Assembly: GCF_023282985.1 (NCBI RefSeq)
Contig: NZ_JAGQDC010000003.1
Coordinates: forward strand, 62,001 to 126,000
Direction of reading: 5' to 3'
DNA from: Serratia silvae
GTDB taxonomy: Bacteria > Pseudomonadota > Gammaproteobacteria > Enterobacterales > Enterobacteriaceae
DNA length: 64,000 nucleotides
Every line of letters begins with the position of its first letter. The stretch's first letter is position 1. Of the stretch, positions 56,627 to 64,000 are shown piece after piece. The notes under the pieces are model-generated. The model saw nothing but the letters and a program-made list of their open reading frames with translations. It was not told the origin of the DNA and ran no database searches. The translations under genes were made by a program, and so were the position numbers.

Positions 56627-58888
56627 ATGGATAGCAACGGACTGTATTTTCACTGCCGCATTGCCGATTTTCCGCTAACAACGTTTGCTGTTACTGAGTT
56701 CCAGATGCGGGGCGCGCTATCGACCCTGTTTGAATTGATCCTGACATTAACCAGCGATCATTCGCAGCTGCGGTTATCTGAGCAATTATTGCAACCGGCC
56801 TCGTTAACCATCATTGCGGCAGGCTTGCCGCAACGGACGATCGCGGGCCTGATCAGTGGGGCCGAAAGGGGCAAAACGGGCGTGAGGAAAACCTATTACA
56901 CCATTACCGTTCGCCCTCCGCTGTGGTTGCTGACGTTGAGCCAGGATAGCCGGATTTTTCACCAGCAAAGTGTGCCACAAATTCTGCAGGCATTGATGCA
57001 AAAGCATCGGGTGCATTCAGATAAAAAGCTCTATGACCGGCACCAAAAGCGGGAATATGTTACGCAGAAACGTGAAACGGACTATGCATTCTTCGCGCGG
57101 TTGGCCGCAGAAGAGGGGATTAGTTTCTGGTCGGAGAGCTCTACTGAGGGGAAACCACTGCTGTTTTACAGCGATAGCCGGTTGGGGATGTCAGGTGCCG
57201 GGAAATTTGCTTTTAACCCTCAGCTTCCGTCTGGCGAATATCATCATGTGATCACTGATGTCAGGTTCGGCGTATTTATGGCGCCAAGACAGGCCATCCT
57301 GAAAGATCGTGACTATCGTGCGCCCCATGACGGGCTGAAGCATTATGCTTTTCTGGACGGCGATCAGCCTGGCGATGGTAATTCTTTCACCCTGTACGAC
57401 AGCTATGGCGGTTATCAGGAACACCCTGAAGGCCAGCTTTTTAGCCAGTACCGCCTTGATGCGTTACGCGCCGAAAGTGAAACCGGTGTCGCCACAGGGT
57501 GCTGCATCGGCTTGATGCCGGGTAAGGTATTCAGCATTCACGCCCATCCCAGCGAGGAGATCAACCGCCGCTGGCAGGTAGTTGCAGAATCTCATCATGG
57601 CCGTTGCCCACAGGCAGCGGAGGAAGAAAATGGCGGACAAGGTACCACCTTGCACAGTGAAGTGCGTTTTGTCTCCTCACAGACGAATTGGCGGCCTTCG
57701 TTCAGGCGCAAGCCGCAGTCAGACGGTGCCGAAGTGGCCACCGTTGTTGGGCCACCAGGGGAGGAGATATACACCAATTCGGACGGGGCCGTACGAATAC
57801 ATTTTCATTGGAACCGCTATGATAAGGCGGACGATCGCGCGAGCTGCTGGGTGCGTGTCGCCCAAGGGTGGAACGGCAACGGTTATGGTTTCTGCGCCAT
57901 TCCGCGCATAGGTCAAGAAGTGGTTGTCACCTATCTAGATGGCGATATTGACCGGCCATTGGTGACCGGATGCACCTATAACGGTGAAAATAGGCCGCCA
58001 CTGGACTTGCCAGCGGAAAAAACCTGCACAACCTTTAAAACCAAAACCCATAAAGGCACCGGGTTTAACGAACTGCGCTTTGATGATGCGAATGGCAGTG
58101 AAGAAGTGTTTATTCATGCCCAAAAAGATAAAAATATCAAGATCCGCCACAATAGAACCATTGCTGTTGACGTTGATGATGATGAGACGGTTGGCGGTAA
58201 TCAACAGATCCTGGTAAAGAAAAACCAGGAAATGGAGGTGTTGGAAAGGCAGTCGGTTATTGTCAATGGCGAACAGGCTACCACGTACAGAAAGAGCCAT
58301 ACCCTTAGCATTACCGAGGATTTCAGCGAGACGGTGAAAGGCAATAAGACACTAACCGTTGAGCAAAATCAGGCAATCAAAATCGTAGGGCAGCAAAATA
58401 ATCAGGTTGAAGGCAGCCGATTTTTGGATGTTGCCGGTGATAATACGCTTTCCGTCGGCAACAATATCACTATTACCTCTAAAGCTGGTGAGGTGATTAT
58501 CGGCAACGCAGGTGGTCGTATTGTTATCGACCCCATCGGCAATATCAGATTGGAAGGTCTGAGCATAACGCTAGATAACCATACGGCAGGGAGGGCCGGC
58601 CCAGTATCCAAGTATCGCTATTCTGCGCAGTATTTACTCACCGATCAAAAAACCAAAGAAGCTAGAGCCTATGAGCCTTATTTGCTGAAAACCGCTGATG
58701 GGCAGGTGGTTAGCGGTTTTACCAACGAATTTGGCCAAACCAGGCGTGTGTTTACAGAATCAGAGGATGAGGTTGAATTAGCTATTTATGAGCGCAAAAA
58801 ACAACCGGTAAGAACGTTATTCCATGTGACCAATGGAGAAATGATGGAACAAACGTTCGAGTTTGTGGATACGGAGGAGTCATTATGA
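56627..58888 (+). CDS. vgrG: VgrG spike protein with C-terminal extension
   Basis: The trimeric T6SS spike (TssI). It is 753 residues: a gp27-like base at 1-370, an OB fold at about 375-455 (GPPGEEIYTNSDGAVRIHFH and IPRIGQEVVVTYLDGDIDRP), a beta-helix spike with repeating VxxxxxxxV at about 495-640, and a 95-residue C-terminal domain (about 660-753). The latter looks like a transthyretin/Ig-like effector adaptor (GQVVSGFTNEFGQTRRVFT). AGGAC precedes the ATG. The stop overlaps the start of the first nuclease effector (ATGA), so the effector is coupled to it and probably loaded on its tip. Confidence 0.93.
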   Translation: MDSNGLYFHCRIADFPLTTFAVTEFQMRGALSTLFELILTLTSDHSQLRLSEQLLQPASLTIIAAGLPQRTIAGLISGAERGKTGVRKTYYTITVRPPLWLLTLSQDSRIFHQQSVPQILQALMQKHRVHSDKKLYDRHQKREYVTQKRETDYAFFARLAAEEGISFWSESSTEGKPLLFYSDSRLGMSGAGKFAFNPQLPSGEYHHVITDVRFGVFMAPRQAILKDRDYRAPHDGLKHYAFLDGDQPGDGNSFTLYDSYGGYQEHPEGQLFSQYRLDALRAESETGVATGCCIGLMPGKVFSIHAHPSEEINRRWQVVAESHHGRCPQAAEEENGGQGTTLHSEVRFVSSQTNWRPSFRRKPQSDGAEVATVVGPPGEEIYTNSDGAVRIHFHWNRYDKADDRASCWVRVAQGWNGNGYGFCAIPRIGQEVVVTYLDGDIDRPLVTGCTYNGENRPPLDLPAEKTCTTFKTKTHKGTGFNELRFDDANGSEEVFIHAQKDKNIKIRHNRTIAVDVDDDETVGGNQQILVKKNQEMEVLERQSVIVNGEQATTYRKSHTLSITEDFSETVKGNKTLTVEQNQAIKIVGQQNNQVEGSRFLDVAGDNTLSVGNNITITSKAGEVIIGNAGGRIVIDPIGNIRLEGLSITLDNHTAGRAGPVSKYRYSAQYLLTDQKTKEARAYEPYLLKTADGQVVSGFTNEFGQTRRVFTESEDEVELAIYERKKQPVRTLFHVTNGEMMEQTFEFVDTEESL

Positions 58889-60234
58889 GCGTAAATATTG
58901 GCGGTTCTTCAAAAACAAAGGGATACCAGTGCACCACCTCTTCAATTGAAATGCAGGAGCAGGAAGCGCCTTTACCCAATGTCGAAAATCGGGGTTATTT
59001 TCAAGTGCGAACTTCATTTTGCCAGCGTTTTCCCGATGTGATAACGCAAAAAATGAAAAATGGCAGCGAACGGATGCTGAAGCTAAAACAGGTTTTGCTT
59101 TCCGGTATCATTCAATTTGAAGAGATTAAATTACATCAGTGGCGCTATGAGTATCGTGCTGAAGTGTCTTATCTTATGACTGCAAATCCCCCGATGCCAT
59201 TCATTAGTAAAAATCAGGGTGCTCCAGGGCGGCGGCGTAGATCGTTAAATCCAGTCCCTCTCAGTGGCACTGGCATAGCGAATATCTATCGTAAAGTCGA
59301 TGCTATTATCGTTGAAGAACCGGAGAATCTATGGTGTGGTCAAGGAACGATTTGTGAGGAGAGGATGCCTCAGGTGCCGAATATTGCCAGAGTCGTTGAA
59401 GTAAAGTTTCCTGGCGACAGGTTTAGGCGAAATCAGAAAATAGATAATATTTGGATTGCAGGAGACAAGAATAAATTCACTGTGTTAGAAATTCACGACT
59501 GTCGTGCTAAGACAGATAAAGAGCGAGATACCCTGACCAATGAATTGCTGAGTAAGTTTGGCAAAATATGGCCGTGGCTGCTGATACCGCCTGTCTTTGG
59601 CCCTGGAGCCAAGCCGCCCTATATTCCACCTGTCCCGATTCCAGGGAAACATCCGGAACCGAAACCATTACCTGGGGGGAGTCCAATCCCAACTCATAGC
59701 AGAAACCTTATGGAGCCTTGGACTCAACAAGAAACGCTGGTGGTTCAGGAAGCTCAATCCATTGGTGGGTTGGCAGGGGAGCTTTATGAGGAGACGTTGG
59801 CGGTTCTTAGAGGCACTGCGGTCTGGATGCAAGAAGCCGGTGAATGGATGTATGACCAGAGCAGAGAGGCCTATGTTTGGCTAAAGGAAGGTGTAACCGA
59901 TCTGGCGAAATCCTCGGTGATTTTTACCATCGCACAGGTATTGGAGCTTTATCTTTTGGTCAAAAAGTGGACCGATTGGACTATTGAGTTTATTAAATCC
60001 ATCACCTTTGTTGATGTCCTTTGGGTATTAGGGGGCATTGTTGTTGGTATCGCCATTGGCGTGGTGGCCGGGGTTATCGCAGTACCGGCGAGCGTTTATG
60101 CCGCCATTGCCGGGTTGTTGGGTTTATTGGGGGTGTCGACTGCGGCCACTGCGAATGATCGCCCTAATGGCAGTATTCCCAGTAGCGATCTTATTCTTAT
60201 GCTTGAGCAGTATGAGCTGGAAAATCAAAACTAA
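58885..60234 (+). CDS. T6SS VRR-NUC nuclease effector, copy 1
   Basis: A 449-residue probable DNA-cutting effector of the VRR-NUC (PD-(D/E)xK) type, comparable to the TseV effectors described in Salmonella. The catalytic residues are Asp139 (YRKVDAIIVE), Glu172 and Lys174 (VVEVKFPGD) and Gln184. There is no PAAR domain. A proline-rich linker (235-269) leads to a C-terminal region with hydrophobic helices (about 343-360 and 377-420). Residues 181-208 differ from copy 2. The start overlaps the vgrG stop, and the cognate immunity gene follows. The nuclease call is inferred from motifs; the C-terminal helices may act in delivery. Confidence 0.8.
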   Translation: MSVNIGGSSKTKGYQCTTSSIEMQEQEAPLPNVENRGYFQVRTSFCQRFPDVITQKMKNGSERMLKLKQVLLSGIIQFEEIKLHQWRYEYRAEVSYLMTANPPMPFISKNQGAPGRRRRSLNPVPLSGTGIANIYRKVDAIIVEEPENLWCGQGTICEERMPQVPNIARVVEVKFPGDRFRRNQKIDNIWIAGDKNKFTVLEIHDCRAKTDKERDTLTNELLSKFGKIWPWLLIPPVFGPGAKPPYIPPVPIPGKHPEPKPLPGGSPIPTHSRNLMEPWTQQETLVVQEAQSIGGLAGELYEETLAVLRGTAVWMQEAGEWMYDQSREAYVWLKEGVTDLAKSSVIFTIAQVLELYLLVKKWTDWTIEFIKSITFVDVLWVLGGIVVGIAIGVVAGVIAVPASVYAAIAGLLGLLGVSTAATANDRPNGSIPSSDLILMLEQYELENQN

Positions 60235-60275
60235 TAGTTGATATTTGAGACTAAATTAATTAACAGGGTGTTGAA

Positions 60276-61427
60276 ATGAAAACATACTCCGAAAAAATCA
60301 TGCGCTGGCTTGATGAAATTGAACTTTTTTATGCCGATGAGTCTAGTGAACAGGCAATTCGCTTAGGGCTAACGATGAGCTTTTACTTTCGTTATGGCGG
60401 CAGTTATGAAAAGAAATTGAAGGTGGTGGAATGCTTTGATCGGTTCTATTCTGACTATGGTCGTTTTTTAAAGAAAAATTATTACTCTGATTTTATCAAC
60501 CTAACAGATAAGAATTACGCTAAAACCCGCCAGGAGTTTATTGATCTCCCCGACTGTGGTCAATATGAGTGGTTATTAACCAGCACCAATGAAACCTATA
60601 TCTCTGAAGAGTATTCCATTTTTACGCTGATACCCCGGGCGTTTTCTGAAGCTTTTGATCGAAGCATACTGGTTGTCAATTTACCTTGGCATTTTATTTC
60701 ATCGGATGCAGGGCTTGAAAGATTTAAGGCGTTATTTTACTGGTTATGTCAACAGTTGGATGTGGATAATGGCTATGCAGGACTTTCCCCGATCTTACCC
60801 TATGATGATGAGCATAGGTTATTTCCTGATGAGTATCAATTAGCAAAAAAATTTTCGGGGCTGAATATCGAAACCACAACCATTCTAACCGGCGGGCGTG
60901 AATATGCTGATGAAATCAAAGGTGCCAATTGGATAGTGGCTCTTAGCCCGCGTTATGTAAAACGATTGGGTGGCGAATCGTGGATTAGAAATTATTTCAA
61001 GCTTGATCGTGAAATAACCGTAACGAAGGTAGGAGATACGCTCGTTATGCAAGCTGGGGAATATCCGGAGCTAGGTGAGGTCAATACCGATGGGCCTCCT
61101 GTCAATTATATTCGGCTCAATAGCCTGTTGCGGCCTATCAGAATTAAAAAACCGGACCAGCTGCATTACTACTCTGAGTACAAGGACTTGCAGTTTGAGA
61201 AGGAGTCGACAGAACGCTGGTTTGCCAGATTTGACGATGGGCCGCTTATCGTCACCCCCTTACGCGCTGGCTATCCCGCCTTGGTAAGCGGTTTTTGGTC
61301 TACCCCGTCTAAACCCAGTTCCCAGGTCTTTATTGCCCAAGGCGAATTTGCGATGGATGTTCCCGGCCAAGAACCTGGAACGACGTTATGGCACCTGGAG
61401 CGCGAAGCGGCATCTATCGCGGAATAG
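60276..61427 (+). CDS. T6SS immunity protein, DUF3396 family, copy 1
   Basis: A 383-residue DUF3396 protein, the family of immunity proteins for VRR-NUC effectors (TsiV). It lies 41 bp after its effector, the usual effector-immunity order. No signal peptide or membrane segment is visible, so it acts in the cytoplasm, where the nuclease would strike DNA. Residues 1-205 differ from copy 2 in about one position in eight, while 206-383 are identical apart from Val or Ala in KPSSQVFIAQ. Protection specificity is therefore expected in the N-terminal half. The pairing with copy 1 effector is inferred from order. Confidence 0.82.
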   Translation: MKTYSEKIMRWLDEIELFYADESSEQAIRLGLTMSFYFRYGGSYEKKLKVVECFDRFYSDYGRFLKKNYYSDFINLTDKNYAKTRQEFIDLPDCGQYEWLLTSTNETYISEEYSIFTLIPRAFSEAFDRSILVVNLPWHFISSDAGLERFKALFYWLCQQLDVDNGYAGLSPILPYDDEHRLFPDEYQLAKKFSGLNIETTTILTGGREYADEIKGANWIVALSPRYVKRLGGESWIRNYFKLDREITVTKVGDTLVMQAGEYPELGEVNTDGPPVNYIRLNSLLRPIRIKKPDQLHYYSEYKDLQFEKESTERWFARFDDGPLIVTPLRAGYPALVSGFWSTPSKPSSQVFIAQGEFAMDVPGQEPGTTLWHLEREAASIAE

Positions 61428-61437
61428 AGGAATCATG

Positions 61438-62784
61438 ATGAGCGTAATTATTGCTGGTTCTCCAAAAAAGGGATATCAATGCACCACCTCTTCAATTGAA
61501 ATGCAGGAGCAGGAAGCGCCTTTACCCAATGTCGAAAATCGGGGTTATTTTCAAGTGCGAACTTCATTTTGCCAGCGTTTTCCCGATGTGATAACGCAAA
61601 AAATGAAAAATGGCAGCGAACGGATGCTGAAGCTAAAACAGGTTTTGCTTTCCGGTATCATTCAATTTGAAGAGATTAAATTACATCAGTGGCGCTATGA
61701 GTATCGTGCCGAAGTGTCTTATCTTATGACTGCAAATCCTCCCATGCCATTCATTAGTAAAAATCAGGGTGCTCCAGGGCGGCGGCGTAGATCGTTAAAT
61801 CCGGTTCCTCTCAGTGGCACTGGCATAGCGAATATCTATCGTAAAGTCGATGCTATTATCGTTGAGGAACCGGATAACCTGTGGTGTGGTCAAGGAACGA
61901 TTTGTGAGGAGAGAATGCCTCAGGTGCCGAATATTGCCAGAGTCGTTGAAGTAAAGTTTCCAGGTGATAGGTTCAGGACTGGGCAAAAAAACGATAATGT
62001 ATCTATTGCGGGAGGTCGAGATAAATTTACCCTCTTAAATATTCACGACTGCCGTACCAAAACAGATAAAGAACGGGATACCTTGACCAATGAATTGCTG
62101 AGTAAGTTTGGCAAAGTCTGGCCGTGGCTGCTGATCCCGCCTGTCTTTGGCCCTGGAGCCAAACCGCCCTATATTCCACCTGTCCCGATTCCAGGGAAAC
62201 ATCCGGAACCGAAACCATTACCTGGGGGGAGTCCAATCCCAACTCATAGCAGAAACCTTATGGAGCCTTGGACTCAACAAGAAACGCTGGTGGTTCAGGA
62301 AGCTCAATCCATTGGCGGGTTGGCAGGGGAGCTTTATGAGGAGACGTTGGCGGTTCTCAAAGGCACCGCGGTCTGGATGCAAGAAGCCGGTGAATGGATG
62401 TATGACCAGGGCAGAGAGGCCTATGTTTGGCTAAAGGAAGGTGTAACCGATCTGGCGAAATCCTCGGTGATTTTTACCATCGCACAGGTATTGGAGCTAT
62501 ATCTTTTGGTCAAAAAGTGGACCGATTGGACCATTGAGTTTATAAAATCCATCACTTTTATCGATGTCCTTTGGGTATTCGGGGGCATTGTTGTTGGTAT
62601 CGCCATTGGTGTGGTGGCTGGAGTTATCGCGGTACCGGCGAGCGTTTATGCAGCTATTGCCGGGTTGTTGGGTTTATTGGGGGTGTCGACTGCCGCCACT
62701 GCGGATGATCGCCCTAATGGCAGTATTCCCAGTAGCGACCTTATTCTTATGCTTGAGCAGTATGAGCTGGAAAACCAACATTAA
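61438..62784 (+). CDS. T6SS VRR-NUC nuclease effector, copy 2
   Basis: A 448-residue duplicate of the first effector, with the same catalytic Asp, Glu-x-Lys and Gln (DAIIVEEPDN, VVEVKFPGDRF, TGQKNDN). Differences are concentrated in the N-terminal dozen residues (MSVIIAGSPKKGYQ against MSVNIGGSSKTKGYQ) and in the block right after the E-x-K motif: FRTGQKNDNVSIAGGRDKF against FRRNQKIDNIWIAGDKNKF. The C-terminal half is almost identical. GAGGA supports the ATG at 61438. It starts 10 bp after the copy 1 immunity stop, so it is in the same transcript. A second vgrG does not precede it, so both effectors may share the one spike. Confidence 0.8.
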   Translation: MSVIIAGSPKKGYQCTTSSIEMQEQEAPLPNVENRGYFQVRTSFCQRFPDVITQKMKNGSERMLKLKQVLLSGIIQFEEIKLHQWRYEYRAEVSYLMTANPPMPFISKNQGAPGRRRRSLNPVPLSGTGIANIYRKVDAIIVEEPDNLWCGQGTICEERMPQVPNIARVVEVKFPGDRFRTGQKNDNVSIAGGRDKFTLLNIHDCRTKTDKERDTLTNELLSKFGKVWPWLLIPPVFGPGAKPPYIPPVPIPGKHPEPKPLPGGSPIPTHSRNLMEPWTQQETLVVQEAQSIGGLAGELYEETLAVLKGTAVWMQEAGEWMYDQGREAYVWLKEGVTDLAKSSVIFTIAQVLELYLLVKKWTDWTIEFIKSITFIDVLWVFGGIVVGIAIGVVAGVIAVPASVYAAIAGLLGLLGVSTAATADDRPNGSIPSSDLILMLEQYELENQH

Positions 62785-62825
62785 GAGTTGGTGTTTGATA
62801 TTAAATTAATTAACAGGATGTTAAA

Positions 62826-63977
62826 ATGAAAACGTACTCAGAGAAAATAACACGCTGGCTTGATGAAATCGAAGCTTATTATGCCGATGAACCAGAGGAA
62901 CAGGCTATCCGCCTAGGGTTAACGATGAGTTTTTACTTTCGTTATGGCGGCAGTTATGAAAAGAAATTGAAGCTGGTAGCGTGTTTTGACCGGTTTTACG
63001 CCGAGTACGGCCGATTTTTAAAGAAAAATTATTACTCTGACTTTATTAACATAACAGATAAGAATTACGCTAAAACCCGCCAGGAGTTTATTGATCTCCC
63101 CGACGGCGGGCAATATGAATGGGTGTTGACAAGCACGACTGAAACTTATATATCTGCAGCGTATTCTATATCGACATTAATACCTAGGGCATTTTCTGAA
63201 GCCTTTGATCGAAGTACGCTGGTTGTCAATGTGCCTTGGGATTTTATTTCGACAGAGGAAGGGCTTACGAAGTTCAAGGAGTTGTTTTACTGGTTTTGCC
63301 AACAGTTGGATGTCGATAATGGCTATGCAGGTATATCGCCAATTCTTCCTTATGATGATGAGGATAGATTGTTCCCTAATGAATATTATTTGGCAAAAAA
63401 GTTTTCGGGGCTAACAATCGAAACTACGGATATTGTTACTGGTGGGCGTGAATATGCTGATGAAATCAAAGGTGCCAATTGGATAGTGGCTCTTAGCCCG
63501 CGTTATGTAAAACGATTGGGTGGCGAATCGTGGATTAGAAATTATTTCAAGCTTGATCGTGAAATAACCGTAACTAAGGTAGGAGATACGCTCGTTATGC
63601 AAGCTGGAGAATATCCGGAGCTAGGTGAGGTCAATACCGATGGGCCTCCTGTCAATTATATTCGGCTCAATAGCCTGTTGCGGCCTATCAGAATTAAAAA
63701 ACCGGACCAGCTGCATTACTACTCTGAGTACAAGGACTTGCAGTTTGAGAAGGAGTCGACAGAACGCTGGTTTGCCAGATTTGACGATGGGCCGCTTATC
63801 GTCACCCCCTTACGCGCTGGCTATCCCGCCTTGGTAAGCGGTTTTTGGTCTACCCCGTCTAAACCCAGTTCCCAGGCCTTTATTGCCCAAGGCGAATTTG
63901 CGATGGATGTTCCCGGCCAAGAGCCTGGAACGACGTTATGGCACCTGGAGCGCGAAGCGGCATCTATCGCGGAGTAG
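62826..63977 (+). CDS. T6SS immunity protein, DUF3396 family, copy 2
   Basis: A 383-residue DUF3396 immunity protein, duplicate of the first. It lies 41 bp after copy 2 effector, the same spacing as in the first unit. Changes from copy 1 are scattered in residues 9-203, for example EAYYADEPEEQ for ELFYADESSEQ and STTETYISAAYSISTL for STNETYISEEYSIFTL. From GGREYADEIKG onward the two proteins match. It probably protects against the effector encoded immediately upstream. Whether it also protects against copy 1 is open. Confidence 0.82.
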   Translation: MKTYSEKITRWLDEIEAYYADEPEEQAIRLGLTMSFYFRYGGSYEKKLKLVACFDRFYAEYGRFLKKNYYSDFINITDKNYAKTRQEFIDLPDGGQYEWVLTSTTETYISAAYSISTLIPRAFSEAFDRSTLVVNVPWDFISTEEGLTKFKELFYWFCQQLDVDNGYAGISPILPYDDEDRLFPNEYYLAKKFSGLTIETTDIVTGGREYADEIKGANWIVALSPRYVKRLGGESWIRNYFKLDREITVTKVGDTLVMQAGEYPELGEVNTDGPPVNYIRLNSLLRPIRIKKPDQLHYYSEYKDLQFEKESTERWFARFDDGPLIVTPLRAGYPALVSGFWSTPSKPSSQAFIAQGEFAMDVPGQEPGTTLWHLEREAASIAE

Positions 63978-63985
63978 AGGGCGGT

Positions 63986-64000
63986 ATGAGAGCAAAAATA
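63986..64000 (+). CDS. start of another gene, cut by the window edge
   Basis: An ATG (63986) follows AGAGGGCGGT, 8 bp after the copy 2 immunity stop, and opens MRAKI before the window ends. The first residues differ from those of the effector copies. It belongs to the same transcript; its identity cannot be determined. Confidence 0.5.

Larger units (their letters stand above)
58885..63981. repeat. tandem duplication of effector-immunity units
   Basis: Two head-to-tail units, about 58885-61431 and 61438-63981, each contain one effector and one immunity gene with the same 41-bp spacer. Long tracts are nearly identical at the DNA level (for example 58930-59400 with 61480-61950, and 60895-61425 with 63445-63975). 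They alternate with diverged tracts (about 59420-59530 and 60276-60890 with their counterparts). Unequal crossing-over and gene conversion in the identical parts could delete or exchange units. Confidence 0.85.

Overview
The window is enterobacterial chromosome, most likely from Serratia or a close relative in the Yersiniaceae. Two blocks keep the Escherichia coli gene order: gpt-frsA-crl-proB-proA at the left, and aroL-ppnP-rdgC-mak-sbcC/sbcD-phoB/phoR-brnQ-proY-malZ-acpH from about 33 to 54 kb. Protein lengths and key residues match the E. coli versions closely. Genus and species are inference from gene content; no rRNA, tRNA or CRISPR array was found.

Layout. 0.4-5.2 kb: purine salvage (gpt), frsA, the sigma-S helper crl and the proline pathway proBA. 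5.3-32.9 kb: an accessory stretch with the membrane-fusion pair yiaV/yiaW, a LysR regulator, two aldo/keto reductases and a secreted hydrolase. It continues with an arsRBC arsenic operon, the ribosomal hydroxylase roxA, a periplasmic broad-specificity racemase, a small double-glycine DUF4762 peptide, tehB and a ThDP-dependent 2-oxo acid decarboxylase. Then come yqgA, pagP, a pirin with ycaC, aqpZ and two acetyltransferases. 33-54 kb: the second conserved block, in which an orphan BglG-type antiterminator with its own RAT/terminator leader lies between mak and sbcC. 54.3-64 kb: a type VI secretion (T6SS) module reading rightward: tssF, vgrG, then two tandem copies of a VRR-NUC nuclease effector plus DUF3396 immunity gene, with a further gene cut off by the window edge.

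Signs of gene flow and decay are frequent. An IS5-family 3' end lies upstream of the ars operon. A truncated multidrug-transporter tail lies just downstream of arsC. A FeaR-like regulator and a gamma-glutamyltransferase are gutted. A YoaF-like lipoprotein looks frameshifted in a G tract. A 129-bp palindromic repeat abuts the ppnP stop codon.

The most interesting system is the duplicated T6SS effector/immunity locus. The two toxins are nearly identical except for a short block just after the nuclease E-x-K motif. The two immunity proteins differ throughout their N-terminal halves but are almost identical over their C-terminal halves. This is the pattern expected if toxin specificity and its cognate immunity surface are co-diversifying while recombination homogenises the rest.
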